Positions 1 through 9,137 of a DNA stretch of 64,000 bases are shown here, piece after piece. Made by a program: the position numbers and the translations under genes. Source of the DNA: Lacinutrix sp. Bg11-31 (GTDB lineage Bacteria; Bacteroidota; Bacteroidia; Flavobacteriales; Flavobacteriaceae). The notes beneath the pieces are model-generated. The model was not told the DNA's origin. It saw only the letters and a list, made by a program, of their open reading frames with translations, and did no database searches. The stretch's first letter is position 1, and the number at the start of each line of letters is the position of its first letter. The stretch lies in assembly GCF_002831665.1 (NCBI RefSeq), contig NZ_CP025118.1, forward strand, positions 3,534,001 to 3,598,000, in the 5' to 3' direction.

Positions 1-241
1 CATGACAGAGCATAAGCCAGACGTTTGGTTTACTAATTTACGTAAAGGTCAGACAGCTTTTAGAGACAGTATAAGTATAGTGTCTCAAGGTAAAAATGGC
101 GTAATAAAAGTGAGTCCGTTTTATAATTGGACAGACGAAGAACTAGACGCTTTTTTAGTAGAAAACAACTTGCCTAATGAGCTTAAGTACTTCGATCCAA
201 CTAAACAATTAGAAAATAGAGAGTGTGGATTACATGCTTAA
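1..241 (+). CDS. cysH: PAPS/APS reductase, C-terminal part (cut by window edge)
   Basis: This is the 3' end of a phosphoadenylyl-/adenylyl-sulfate reductase gene, which reduces activated sulfate to sulfite. The ATG at 2 is internal; the real start lies left of the window. The visible 79 residues fit the family: a WFTNLRKGQT-like stretch, a KVSPFYNWTDEELDAFL segment, and the C-terminal ECGLHA motif with the catalytic cysteine. No second Cys pair, as found in iron-sulfur APS reductases, is visible here, but the upstream part needed to decide APS versus PAPS use is missing. It is the first visible gene of the cysteine operon; cysD starts inside its last codons. Confidence 0.9.
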   Translation, partial: MTEHKPDVWFTNLRKGQTAFRDSISIVSQGKNGVIKVSPFYNWTDEELDAFLVENNLPNELKYFDPTKQLENRECGLHA

Positions 242-1154
242 AAAGATAGAAATGAAAGATACATCAAACATAAATCCGTTAGAAAACGAAGCCATATATA
301 TAATGCGAGAAGTCGCTGCTCAATTCGAAAAGCCAGTGCTTTTGTTTTCGGGCGGAAAAGACTCCATTACTTTAGTGCGCTTGGCACAAAAAGCATTCTA
401 TCCTGCTAAGATTCCGTTTCCATTAATGCATATCGATACAGGTCATAATTTTCCTGAAACCATAGAATTTAGAGACCGTTTAGTAAAAGAGTTAGGTTTA
501 GAACTTATTGTTAGAAACGTTCAAGATTCTATAGACGATGGTAAGGTTAAAGAAGAATCTGGAAGATATGCGAGTAGAAATCAACTACAAACTACAACGC
601 TTTTAGATGCTATCGAGGAGTTTAAATTCGATGCATGTATTGGTGGCGCAAGACGTGACGAAGAAAAAGCAAGAGCTAAAGAACGTATCTTTTCTGTAAG
701 AGATGATTTCGGACAATGGGACGAAAGAAACCAACGACCAGAATTATTCGATATGTTAAATGGTAATATAGAATTAGGACAAAATGTACGTGTGTTTCCA
801 ATTTCTAACTGGACAGAATTAGACGTTTGGTCTTTTATTCAAAAAGAAGAAATAGAGATTCCATCTATTTATTTTGCACACACAAGAGCTACTTTTTTAA
901 GAGATGGTTTAATTTGGTCTGCAGACGATGCCGTTGTTTATAGAGATGAAGAGGAAGAAGTTGTAGAAAGAATTGTACGTTTTAGAACCGTTGGAGACAT
1001 GAGTTGTACAGCAGCAGTATTATCTGAAGCTTCAGATATTGTTAGTGTTGTTCAAGAAATTAGAGACTCTTCAATATCAGAAAGAGGCGCTAGAATTGAC
1101 GATAAACGCTCGGAAGCAGCAATGGAGAAACGTAAGCAGCAAGGATATTTTTAA
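234..1154 (+). CDS. cysD: Sulfate adenylyltransferase subunit 2
   Basis: This is the small, catalytic subunit of ATP sulfurylase, which makes adenylyl sulfate from ATP and sulfate together with CysN. From the ATG at 234 the protein has 306 residues. An SGGKDS PP-loop motif lies at about residues 39-44, and the family stretches QKAFYP and HIDTGHNFPET follow. An in-frame GTG at 225 and an ATG at 252 are alternative starts; 234 was chosen because it is an ATG that overlaps the end of cysH (stop at 239-241), as expected for translational coupling. The C-terminal basic tail is typical. No CysC (APS kinase) gene is visible in this operon. Confidence 0.95.
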   Translation: MLKKIEMKDTSNINPLENEAIYIMREVAAQFEKPVLLFSGGKDSITLVRLAQKAFYPAKIPFPLMHIDTGHNFPETIEFRDRLVKELGLELIVRNVQDSIDDGKVKEESGRYASRNQLQTTTLLDAIEEFKFDACIGGARRDEEKARAKERIFSVRDDFGQWDERNQRPELFDMLNGNIELGQNVRVFPISNWTELDVWSFIQKEEIEIPSIYFAHTRATFLRDGLIWSADDAVVYRDEEEEVVERIVRFRTVGDMSCTAAVLSEASDIVSVVQEIRDSSISERGARIDDKRSEAAMEKRKQQGYF

Positions 1155-1164
1155 TCCGTTTTTT

Positions 1165-1184
1165 ATTTCCGCGTAGACGGAAAT
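1165..1184. repeat. Small dispersed hairpin between cysD and cysN
   Basis: An inverted repeat ATTTCCG-cgtaga-CGGAAAT with a 7 bp stem. Nearly the same sequence occurs at 31106-31125 before aroA. It may be a mobile hairpin or shape the mRNA between two operon genes. No run of T follows it, so it is not a typical terminator. Confidence 0.6.
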
Positions 1185-1252
1185 GTAATGAAGCAATTTT
1201 AAATTAAGAATTAAAAAAGGAACTCCTTTCTTTTAGGAAGGTTAAGATAAAA

Positions 1253-2500
1253 ATGGAAGTTTTAAAAATAGCAACAGCAGGAAGTGTAGATGACGGAAAG
1301 AGTACTTTAATTGGAAGATTACTTTACGATACAAAGTCATTAACATCAGATAAATTAGAAGCCATAGAAAACAAGAGTAAGCAATTAGGTTACGATTATC
1401 TTGATTTTTCTTTAGCAACAGATGGCTTAGTTGCAGAACGTGAGCAAGGAATTACAATAGATGTAGCACATATTTACTTTTCTACAGCAAATAAAAGTTA
1501 CATTATTGCAGATACTCCTGGGCATGTAGAATATACTCGAAACATGGTTACTGGAGCATCAACATCTCAAGTAGCAATTGTATTAATCGATGCGAGAAAA
1601 GGTGTGATAGAGCAAACTAATCGTCACTTTTTTATCAATAATTTACTGCGTATTAAAACAGTAATTGTTGCAATTAATAAGATGGATTTGGTTGATTTTT
1701 CTGAAGAAAGATATAACGAAATTAAAGCCGATTTTGAAGCTTTAATGAGTAAGCGAGATTACCAAGATCAGAAAATAACATTTATCCCAGTAAGTGCTTT
1801 AAAAGGAGATAATGTTGTTAATAAATCTGAAAAAACACCATGGTATAATGGTGAAACATTATTAGAAAATTTAGAAGGTCTCGATAACCAAGATATCTTT
1901 AATGCAGGAACACCAAGGTTTCCAGTGCAATATGTTATTCGTCCAAAAACAGACGAGTTTCACGATTTTAGAGGTTACGCAGGTAAAGTTTATGGCGGTG
2001 AATTAAGTGTTGGAGACGATGTTGTAATTTTGCCTTCGCAAACAAAGTCTAAAATAAAAGAGATTCATTTTTATGATAAAAAAGTACAAACAGCTTCTCG
2101 TCGTTCGTCAGTATTAATCACTTTAGAAGATGATGTAAACATAAGCCGTGGAGACATGATTGTTAGAGCAAACGATTTGCCAACAATGGACAAGCAGTTT
2201 ACAGCTACAATTTCTTGGATGGATTCTCAAAACCTAAAAGCAGGTAATAAATATGTTGTACAACATGGCGTTAATAAAGTTATGGCTAAAGTAGAGCGTA
2301 TTCACCATAAAATTAATCCTGATTATTCAGGTGTGGACGATACTGTAGAAACTTTAGCAATAAACGATATTGCAACAGTCTCTTTTAAATTAAACAAGCC
2401 TATTTTTTACGATGCTTTTAAAGCACATAGAACTAATGGATCGTTTATAATAATAGATTCAAAATCTAATAATACAGTAGGCGCAGGCTTTATCCAGTAA
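1253..2500 (+). CDS. cysN: Sulfate adenylyltransferase subunit 1 (GTPase)
   Basis: This is the GTPase subunit of ATP sulfurylase; GTP hydrolysis drives adenylyl sulfate formation by CysD. It belongs to the EF-Tu family of translational GTPases. The G1 loop GSVDDGKS lies at residues 10-17, EREQGITIDVAH at about 62-73, DTPG at 87-90 and NKMD at 142-145, followed by beta-barrel domains. At 415 residues it is shorter than the roughly 475-residue enterobacterial protein and carries no fused APS kinase. It lies 98 bp after cysD, and that gap holds the hairpin at 1165-1184. Confidence 0.95.
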   Translation: MEVLKIATAGSVDDGKSTLIGRLLYDTKSLTSDKLEAIENKSKQLGYDYLDFSLATDGLVAEREQGITIDVAHIYFSTANKSYIIADTPGHVEYTRNMVTGASTSQVAIVLIDARKGVIEQTNRHFFINNLLRIKTVIVAINKMDLVDFSEERYNEIKADFEALMSKRDYQDQKITFIPVSALKGDNVVNKSEKTPWYNGETLLENLEGLDNQDIFNAGTPRFPVQYVIRPKTDEFHDFRGYAGKVYGGELSVGDDVVILPSQTKSKIKEIHFYDKKVQTASRRSSVLITLEDDVNISRGDMIVRANDLPTMDKQFTATISWMDSQNLKAGNKYVVQHGVNKVMAKVERIHHKINPDYSGVDDTVETLAINDIATVSFKLNKPIFYDAFKAHRTNGSFIIIDSKSNNTVGAGFIQ

Positions 2501-2583
2501 GTATTAGCAAACCAATCATTTATCAATTTGAGAAAAGTATTTTAATTTATCCTATTAAATCTATAGGAATTATATAATAAGTA

Positions 2584-4674
2584 ATGCAGAGCTTTAGAAC
2601 AGAAATAGAAAACCCTATAGTAGAAAAGGATATTGTAGAATTAGCAAATAAGATTGCGCTTTTTAACAACGGAAAAATAGACGAAGAAAAGTTTAGAAGC
2701 TTACGTTTAGCACGAGGTGTTTACGGTCAGCGTCAAGAAGGCGTACAAATGATTCGTATAAAATTACCTTATGGTAAAGTATTGGGTAATCAACTGCGTC
2801 GTATTGCTGAGGTTTCAGACGAATACTCAAGAAGCAGATTACACATTACTACACGTCAAGATATTCAAATTCATTATGTCGATTTAAACCGCACACCAGA
2901 ATTATGGGCAGAGTTAGAGCGCGATGATGTTACTATTAGAGAAGCCTGTGGAAATGCAGTAAGAAACGTAACAGCAAGTGAAACGGCAGGAATAGATGTT
3001 AACGAACCTTTTGATGTCTCTCCATACGCAGATGCTGTTTTTAAATTCTTTTTACGTAACCCAATTTGTCAAGAAATGGGTAGAAAGTTTAAAGTGTCTT
3101 TTTCTGGAACAGATGAAGATACAGGTTTATCATACATGCACGATTTAGGTTTTATAGCTAAAATTGAAAATGGTGTAAAAGGTTTTAAAATTATGCTTGG
3201 AGGTGGATTAGGTTCGCAACCAAGGCATGCAGATGAATTTTATTCGTTTTTAGCTTCAGATAAAATTATTCCTTTAATGGAAGGTGTTTTAAGAGTTTTC
3301 GATCGTTATGGCGAACGTAAAAGTCGTGCTAAAGCGAGATTAAAATTTTTATTAAAAGATATTGGTTTAGAAGCTTTTAAGGCATTAGTTGAAGAAGAGC
3401 AAAACGCAATCGAATTTAAAACAGTTACTATAGATGAAGAAAATTATACGGCTTCAACACCAGTTTCTACAGAATCTCCAAAGGTTGAAATAAAAGACGA
3501 AGTTGCTTTTAATTTATGGAAAACAACTAATGTTATTCCACAAAAACAAGACGGTTATTTCGCTATTGGAATAAAAGTATTGCTTGGAGATTTCTATACG
3601 GATAAAGCACGTTTGTTAGCAGATTTGGTAGAGAAATATGCAGCAGGAGAAATCCGTTTGTCTCTAAGACAAAACATTTTAATACCATTTGTAAAAGAAG
3701 ATTTGTTAGCTTTTTTCTATACAGAATTAGAAAAATTAGGCTTTGCAGAAGCAGGTTATAATAAAGCAGTAGATATTACAGCATGTCCAGGAACAGATAC
3801 TTGTAATTTAGGTATTGCAAGTAGTACAGGAATTGCCGAAGAATTGGAACGTGTTATAAAAGCAGAATACCCACAGTATTTATCTAACGAAGATTTAGTA
3901 ATTAAAATTAGTGGTTGTATGAATGCTTGCGGGCAACACAATATGGCAAATATTGGTTTTCAAGGTATGTCTATTCGTACAAAAGATAAATTGGTTGCAC
4001 CTGCGTTACAAGTACTCTTAGGAGGTGGTAATTTAGGAAACGGTAAAGCTTATTTTGCAGATAAAGTTGTAAAAGTACCAAGTAGAAGAGGCCCAGAAGC
4101 ATTACGTCGTATTCTTAATGACTACGAGGCAAATGGAGGTGATTTAGTGTTTTCAGAATACTATAAAGAAAAAGGTGAGAAATACTTTTACAGCCTACTA
4201 ACAGATTTATCTAATGTCGATAACCTAACGCAAGAAGATTTTATTGATTGGGGAACAGAAGAAGCCTATGTTAAAGCCATTGGTGTTGGAGAATGTGCAG
4301 GTGTTGTTATCGATTTAATTGCAACGCTTTTTCTTGAAAGTGATGAGAAAATTGAAGAAGCAAAAGAATCTTTTGGCAACAAAGTATATTCTGGTGCAAT
4401 CTACGAGGCGTATCGATCGATGGTTAATTCCGCGAAAGCGATATTAATTTCCGAAGACATAAAAGCAAACACACAAGCAGGTATTATTAGTCAATTTGAT
4501 GAGTTGTTTATCGACACTAAAAAAATAGACTTAGGCGTTTCGTTTTCAGACTTAGTGTACCAAATAAAAGTATTTCCTCCAACTGAAGAATTTGCATCTC
4601 GTTACATTGAAAATGCAGAACAGTTTCTAGAAAAAGTAAGAGGTTTTAGAGAAAAAGCAGTAGTTACCGATTAA
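2584..4674 (+). CDS. Ferredoxin-type nitrite/sulfite reductase with C-terminal HEPN-like domain
   Basis: This is a siroheme and [4Fe-4S] reductase, inferred from context to reduce sulfite to sulfide by six electrons. Four cluster/siroheme cysteines are visible at C401, C407, C445 and C449, in CPGTDTC and GCMNACG. The duplicated ferredoxin-like and siroheme half-domains fill about residues 1-560. The last 130 or so residues are an extra helical region that resembles HEPN domains, making the protein 696 residues long, against roughly 550-570 for plain hemoproteins. No flavoprotein subunit gene is present; the ferredoxin reductase and ferredoxin genes downstream (6066-7444) probably supply electrons. 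Nitrite reductase activity cannot be excluded from sequence. Confidence 0.88.
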   Translation: MQSFRTEIENPIVEKDIVELANKIALFNNGKIDEEKFRSLRLARGVYGQRQEGVQMIRIKLPYGKVLGNQLRRIAEVSDEYSRSRLHITTRQDIQIHYVDLNRTPELWAELERDDVTIREACGNAVRNVTASETAGIDVNEPFDVSPYADAVFKFFLRNPICQEMGRKFKVSFSGTDEDTGLSYMHDLGFIAKIENGVKGFKIMLGGGLGSQPRHADEFYSFLASDKIIPLMEGVLRVFDRYGERKSRAKARLKFLLKDIGLEAFKALVEEEQNAIEFKTVTIDEENYTASTPVSTESPKVEIKDEVAFNLWKTTNVIPQKQDGYFAIGIKVLLGDFYTDKARLLADLVEKYAAGEIRLSLRQNILIPFVKEDLLAFFYTELEKLGFAEAGYNKAVDITACPGTDTCNLGIASSTGIAEELERVIKAEYPQYLSNEDLVIKISGCMNACGQHNMANIGFQGMSIRTKDKLVAPALQVLLGGGNLGNGKAYFADKVVKVPSRRGPEALRRILNDYEANGGDLVFSEYYKEKGEKYFYSLLTDLSNVDNLTQEDFIDWGTEEAYVKAIGVGECAGVVIDLIATLFLESDEKIEEAKESFGNKVYSGAIYEAYRSMVNSAKAILISEDIKANTQAGIISQFDELFIDTKKIDLGVSFSDLVYQIKVFPPTEEFASRYIENAEQFLEKVRGFREKAVVTD

Positions 4675-4694
4675 TAATATTAAATAATGCACGT

Positions 4695-5477
4695 ATGATA
4701 AATCCAAAATTAACAGTAGTTGGCGCAGGACCAGGAGATCCAGATTTAATTACATTAAAGGCTATAAAAGCAATACAATCTGCCGATGTTATTTTGTATG
4801 ATGCGTTAGTAAACGACGCTTTACTAAGCTACGCTTCTAAAACAGCAGAGCTTATTTTTGTTGGTAAACGTAAAGGTTGTTATGCTTATCAGCAAAGTCA
4901 AATAAACCAGTTAATTATTGAGCGTGCTTTACGATGTGGTCATGTTGTTAGATTAAAAGGTGGAGATCCATTTATTTTTGGTCGTGGCGCAGAAGAGTTG
5001 GAGTATGCTAAGGAATATGCTATCGAAGTTGCGGTAGTTCCAGGTATTTCATCGTCTGCAGCAGTGCCAGCTTATCAAGGTATTCCTTTAACAAAGCGTA
5101 ATGCAGCCGAAAGTTTTTGGGTAATAACAGGCGCAACGAAATCGCATGAAATTTCTAGTGATATTGCATTAGCAGCAAAATCTACAGCTACGGTTGTTGT
5201 TTTAATGGGCATGGGAAAACTGGAAGAAATTGTAAAGATTTTTTCTTCGGAAGGAAAACAAAATACAGCAGTTGCAGTAATTCAAAATGGTACACGAGAA
5301 AACGAGAAATTTGGTATTGGTACTATTAGTTCTATTGAAGCTATTGTAGAAGAAAAACAATTATCTACTCCAGCAATTATCATTATTGGAGAAGTAGTCA
5401 ATCAGCGTGTAGATTTAACGTCAATGTACGAGAAATCTAATTTAGCGCCTCAATTTTCGCAACCAGTTTCAGCTTAA
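4695..5477 (+). CDS. cobA: Uroporphyrinogen-III C-methyltransferase
   Basis: This SAM-dependent enzyme methylates uroporphyrinogen III twice to give precorrin-2, the first dedicated step to siroheme. The 260-residue size is normal for the single-domain form. The SAM-binding VGAGPGDPDLITLKA motif is near the N terminus, and VRLKGGDPFIFGRG and VVPGISS follow. It lies directly after the sulfite reductase that needs siroheme and just before the gene completing siroheme synthesis, so the product is probably siroheme rather than cobalamin. Confidence 0.95.
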   Translation: MINPKLTVVGAGPGDPDLITLKAIKAIQSADVILYDALVNDALLSYASKTAELIFVGKRKGCYAYQQSQINQLIIERALRCGHVVRLKGGDPFIFGRGAEELEYAKEYAIEVAVVPGISSSAAVPAYQGIPLTKRNAAESFWVITGATKSHEISSDIALAAKSTATVVVLMGMGKLEEIVKIFSSEGKQNTAVAVIQNGTRENEKFGIGTISSIEAIVEEKQLSTPAIIIIGEVVNQRVDLTSMYEKSNLAPQFSQPVSA

Positions 5478-5482
5478 AACTT

Positions 5483-6064
5483 ATGGAAAGGAATAATTTA
5501 TATCCCATTTTTTTAAAGATGAAAAACCTGCAAGTACTTATTGTAGGTGGAGGTAATGTAGCCGAAGAAAAACTAACATTTTTATTAAAATCGAGTCCTG
5601 ATGCACATGTAACCATGGTTTCTCCAATGTTTAGAGAGGCAACTATTGCTATGGCAAATACAGGATGCGTAACAAGAATTAAGGATACTTATAAGGACAG
5701 TTATCTTGAAGGAAAACATATGGTTGTTGCAACCACAGATATTCCAGAAGTAAATGTGCAAGTTTATAACGATTGTAGAGCACAAAGCAAATTGGTAAAT
5801 GTTGCCGATAATCCACCATATTGCGATTTTTATATGGGAGGTATTGTAACTAAAGGCAATGTAAAGGTAGCTATTTCTACAAATGGAAAATCACCAACTA
5901 CAGCAAAACGTTTACGTCAGTTTTTTGAAGACGTAATACCAGAAAATATAGACGATTTGGTAAAGAATCTTAATGTTTATAGAAAAACTATAAAAGGAGA
6001 TTTTGAACAAAAAGTTGAAACATTAAATGAATTTACTAAAGGCTTAGTAGAAAAAATAAAATAG
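5483..6064 (+). CDS. Precorrin-2 dehydrogenase / sirohydrochlorin ferrochelatase
   Basis: The protein matches the N-terminal half of CysG (like yeast Met8): it should oxidise precorrin-2 with NAD and insert iron to give siroheme. An NAD-binding loop VLIVGGGNVAEEK is near the N terminus, and ISTNGKSPTTAKRLR in the middle domain is typical. At 193 residues it lacks the methyltransferase half, which is supplied by the gene 5 bp upstream. It is followed by the ferredoxin reductase gene only 1 bp later, so the genes are surely co-transcribed. Confidence 0.93.
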   Translation: MERNNLYPIFLKMKNLQVLIVGGGNVAEEKLTFLLKSSPDAHVTMVSPMFREATIAMANTGCVTRIKDTYKDSYLEGKHMVVATTDIPEVNVQVYNDCRAQSKLVNVADNPPYCDFYMGGIVTKGNVKVAISTNGKSPTTAKRLRQFFEDVIPENIDDLVKNLNVYRKTIKGDFEQKVETLNEFTKGLVEKIK

Positions 6065-6065
6065 T

Positions 6066-7115
6066 ATGATTAAAACAGATATATTAATAATAGGAGCAGG
6101 ACCAACAGGTTTATTTACTGTGTTTGAAGCAGGATTGCTAAAATTAAAGTGCCATTTAATTGATGCATTACCACAACCTGGTGGTCAATGTTCTGAGTTA
6201 TATCCAAAAAAGCCTATTTACGATATTCCTGGATTTCCTGAAATATTAGCTGGAGATTTAACTGGTAACCTATTAGAGCAAGGTAAGCAGTTTCAGCCAG
6301 GATTTACATTAGGAGAACGTGCCGAAACTATAGAAAAACAAGACGATAGTAGTTTTATTGTAACCACTAATAAAGGTACAAAACACCATGCTCCAATTGT
6401 TGCAATTGCTGGAGGTTTAGGTAGTTTTGAACCTAGAAAACCTAAGTTAGAAGATATTGAAAAGTACGAAGATATAGGTGTTAATTACTTTATTAAAGAT
6501 CCAGAAGTTTATAGAGATAAAAAAGTAGTGATTGCTGGAGGTGGAGATTCTGCTTTAGACTGGTCTATATTTCTTGCAGATGTCGCTTCAGAAGTTACTT
6601 TAGTACATCGAAGAAATGAATTTAGAGGCGCTTTAGATTCCGTAGAGAAAGTACAAGAATTAAAGCTTTTAAATAAAATAAACTTAATTACACCTGCAGA
6701 GGTAATAGGTTTAAAAGGCGGAAACCATATCGAAGGTGTTACATTATCTAAAGGAGATGAAGTAATACAATTAGAAGCAGATTATTTTATTCCATTATTT
6801 GGATTATCGCCAAAACTAGGTCCAATAGGAGATTGGGGATTAGAGATCGAAAAAAATGCAATAAAAGTGAATACCGTAGATTACCAAACTAATATAGATG
6901 GTATCTTTGCTATTGGTGATGTTAATACATATGAAGGGAAACTAAAATTAATTCTTTGTGGATTTCATGAAGCAACATTAATGTGTCAATCTGCATATAA
7001 AATATTAAATCCAGGCAAGAAATTTGTTTTAAAATACACAACAGTAAGTGGTATAGATGGGTTTGATGGTACAAGAAAAGAGTCACCAAAAGCAGTTGTA
7101 AAGGCTATAGTATAA
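6066..7115 (+). CDS. Ferredoxin-NADP reductase, thioredoxin-reductase-like type
   Basis: This FAD flavoprotein is expected to pass electrons from NADPH to the ferredoxin encoded next to it. The FAD-binding IIGAGPTGLF motif is at the N terminus, the PQPGGQC stretch follows, and a second nucleotide-binding motif VVIAGGGDSALDW lies mid-protein. It lacks the CxxC redox pair of true thioredoxin reductases, which fits the type 2 ferredoxin-NADP reductase family. Its stop codon overlaps the start of the ferredoxin gene (TAATG at 7113-7117). The location inside the cysteine operon suggests that it serves sulfite reduction. Confidence 0.9.
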   Translation: MIKTDILIIGAGPTGLFTVFEAGLLKLKCHLIDALPQPGGQCSELYPKKPIYDIPGFPEILAGDLTGNLLEQGKQFQPGFTLGERAETIEKQDDSSFIVTTNKGTKHHAPIVAIAGGLGSFEPRKPKLEDIEKYEDIGVNYFIKDPEVYRDKKVVIAGGGDSALDWSIFLADVASEVTLVHRRNEFRGALDSVEKVQELKLLNKINLITPAEVIGLKGGNHIEGVTLSKGDEVIQLEADYFIPLFGLSPKLGPIGDWGLEIEKNAIKVNTVDYQTNIDGIFAIGDVNTYEGKLKLILCGFHEATLMCQSAYKILNPGKKFVLKYTTVSGIDGFDGTRKESPKAVVKAIV

Positions 7116-7444
7116 TGGAAGATGTTACTTTACACATTATAGATTGCGAAGGTATAAAACATAGTGTTTTAGCACCTACAGATATGGCAATGAATGTTAT
7201 GGAAGTTATTCGTTCTTACGAGTTAACTCCAGAAGGGACCATTGGTATTTGTGGCGGTATGGCAATGTGTGCTTCGTGCCAATGTTATGTTAATTCGGAT
7301 AACGAAATTAATGCAATGGAAGATGAAGAAGATGCTATGTTATCTGAAGCTTTTAATGTGAAAGATAACAGCAGATTAAGCTGTCAAATTCCTATTACAG
7401 ATGCTTTACATAATTTAGAAATAAAATTAGCTCCAGAAGTTTAA
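7115..7444 (+). CDS. [2Fe-2S] ferredoxin, adrenodoxin type
   Basis: A small electron carrier of 109 residues. Cluster cysteines are seen in CGGMAMCASC (C-x5-C-x2-C) with a fourth in RLSCQI, the order typical of adrenodoxin-like ferredoxins. The start overlaps the stop of the reductase gene, so the two should be made in fixed proportion. The pair most likely feeds the sulfite reductase of this operon, but use by other enzymes cannot be ruled out. Confidence 0.92.
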   Translation: MEDVTLHIIDCEGIKHSVLAPTDMAMNVMEVIRSYELTPEGTIGICGGMAMCASCQCYVNSDNEINAMEDEEDAMLSEAFNVKDNSRLSCQIPITDALHNLEIKLAPEV

Positions 7445-7455
7445 ATAATTATAAG

Positions 7456-8193
7456 ATGCAAGAGACATTGCAAATACCATTTAGGTTTAAAGAAAAAGTT
7501 GAAGAACTCGCAAAAGAATTATTCTATTGCGCATTAGAATCTTCAGAGAAACAAGAAGTGCTCCTTAAAAATATTAAGGAGTCCTTTTTTTATGTATCTA
7601 AAGCTTTAGATTGTGGTATTTGTAATACAAAATGGGAACAATTTGTTGTCGGAATTAAAGCATTAAAACCAAAGTTACAATTAGATGCGGAAGCAGCATA
7701 TAATAACGATCCAGCTGCTAAAAGTGTTAGAGAAGTGTATTTAGCATATCCTGGTTTTTATGCTATTGCTATGTATCGCATAAGTCATATTTTATGGCAA
7801 CTAGATATTCCTGTTTTACCTAGAATGATTTCAGAATATGCACATGGAGTAACAGGTACAGATATTCATCCTGGAGCAACCATTGGACATTCTTTTTTTA
7901 TAGATCATGCCACAGGAGTTGTTATTGGAGAAACCGCTGTAATACATAATCATGTTGTTATTTATCAAGGCGTAACTTTAGGAGGTATTACAGTAGAAAA
8001 AGCATTAGCAAATACAAAAAGACATCCTACAATTAAAGATCATGTAACCATTTATGCGAATGCTACTGTTTTAGGAGGAACTGTAGAAATTGGCGAAAAT
8101 AGTATTATTGGCGCAAACGTTTGGATTACAAAATCCATTCCCGAAAACTCAATTGTAACTTACAAGTCTGATATAAAAATAACAAATAGATAA
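7456..8193 (+). CDS. cysE: Serine O-acetyltransferase
   Basis: The enzyme makes O-acetylserine from serine and acetyl-CoA, the carbon acceptor for sulfide. The 245-residue protein has an N-terminal helical domain and a left-handed beta-helix made of hexapeptide repeats. The AHGVTGTDIHPGATIG and FIDHATGVVIGETA stretches carry the conserved catalytic His residues. The C-terminal tail is short and ends in DIKITNR, without the Ile-terminated extension that binds cysteine synthase in enterobacteria. It lies 11 bp after the ferredoxin gene and 3 bp before cysM. Confidence 0.95.
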   Translation: MQETLQIPFRFKEKVEELAKELFYCALESSEKQEVLLKNIKESFFYVSKALDCGICNTKWEQFVVGIKALKPKLQLDAEAAYNNDPAAKSVREVYLAYPGFYAIAMYRISHILWQLDIPVLPRMISEYAHGVTGTDIHPGATIGHSFFIDHATGVVIGETAVIHNHVVIYQGVTLGGITVEKALANTKRHPTIKDHVTIYANATVLGGTVEIGENSIIGANVWITKSIPENSIVTYKSDIKITNR

Positions 8194-8196
8194 AGT

Positions 8197-9075
8197 ATGA
8201 GTATTTTAAAGCAAATAGGAAATACGCCTTTAGTAGAAGCTTCAAATTTAGTTTCAAAACCAAACGTAAAACTTTATCTAAAATTAGAAGGCAATAACCC
8301 TGGTGGAAGTGTAAAAGATAGACCAGCTTATAATATGATTGCCGAAGCTGTAAAACGAGGTGACATAGAAAAAGGAGGTCACTTAGTTGAAGCCACAAGT
8401 GGTAATACAGGAATTGCTTTAGCTTACGTCGCAAGTTTATTTGGTATAAACATCTCTCTAGTTATGCCAGAAAATTCTACAGTAGAACGCGTAAAAACAA
8501 TGCGTGCTTACGGAGCAGAAGTAATATTAACAAGTGCAGAAAGAGGTATTGAAGGTTCCAGAGATATCGCTTTTAAAATGAGAGACGAAAAAGGATACCT
8601 TTTATTAAATCAGTTTGAGAACGACGATAACTGGAGAGCACATTATAAAACTACAGGTCCAGAAATTTGGAGAGATACAAATGGTGAAGTCACTCATTTT
8701 GTTTCAGCAATGGGCACAACAGGAACCATAATGGGAACGGCTACTTTTTTAAAAGAACAAAATAAAAACATTCAAATTATTGGTGCACAACCAATGGATG
8801 GATCAAGAATTCCTGGTATTAGAAAATGGTCGCCGGACTATGTGCCAAGTATTTTTAATCCTTCAAAAGTAGATCAAGTAATAGAAGTAAGCCAAGAACA
8901 GGCAACAGCTATGACTAAACGTTTGGCTAGAGAAGAAGGTGTTTTTGCAGGCATGAGTAGTGGAGGCTCTGTAGCTACTGCCTTAAAATTAATAGAGACT
9001 ATAGACGCAGGTGTTGTGGTTGCTATTATCTGCGATAGAGGAGATCGTTACTTATCTTCTGCCTTATTTGACTAA
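8197..9075 (+). CDS. cysM: Cysteine synthase, CysM-like
   Basis: This PLP enzyme joins O-acetylserine and sulfide (or thiosulfate) to make cysteine. The PLP lysine is in NPGGSVKDRPA, and the substrate loop EATSGNTGIAL follows. The 292-residue length and the ISLVMPENSTVERVKTM stretch fit CysM better than CysK. It is the last gene of the operon; the next gene has its own -7 box. Confidence 0.93.
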   Translation: MSILKQIGNTPLVEASNLVSKPNVKLYLKLEGNNPGGSVKDRPAYNMIAEAVKRGDIEKGGHLVEATSGNTGIALAYVASLFGINISLVMPENSTVERVKTMRAYGAEVILTSAERGIEGSRDIAFKMRDEKGYLLLNQFENDDNWRAHYKTTGPEIWRDTNGEVTHFVSAMGTTGTIMGTATFLKEQNKNIQIIGAQPMDGSRIPGIRKWSPDYVPSIFNPSKVDQVIEVSQEQATAMTKRLAREEGVFAGMSSGGSVATALKLIETIDAGVVVAIICDRGDRYLSSALFD

Positions 9076-9112
9076 GCAATTATAAATTACACTCAATAAA
9101 TAATATTTAGTT

Positions 9113-9120
9113 TACTTTTG
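9113..9120 (+). promoter_or_regulatory. Bacteroidota -7 box before the PagL-like gene
   Basis: TACTTTTG matches the TAnnTTTG consensus of the Bacteroidota housekeeping sigma factor and lies 17 bp before the start at 9138. No clear TTG was seen at the right distance upstream, so this is a half-supported promoter. Confidence 0.5.
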
Positions 9121-9137
9121 CCATCTAACAAATTTAC

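Noticed and set aside
3756..3941. Minus-strand open frame inside the sulfite reductase gene
   Set aside because: It mirrors the cysteine-rich siroheme motif region; nothing else supports it.
4240..4674. HEPN-like tail as a toxin gene fused by accident
   Set aside because: It is in frame with the reductase, without a start codon or antitoxin partner, and the length matches what I recall for flavobacterial homologues.
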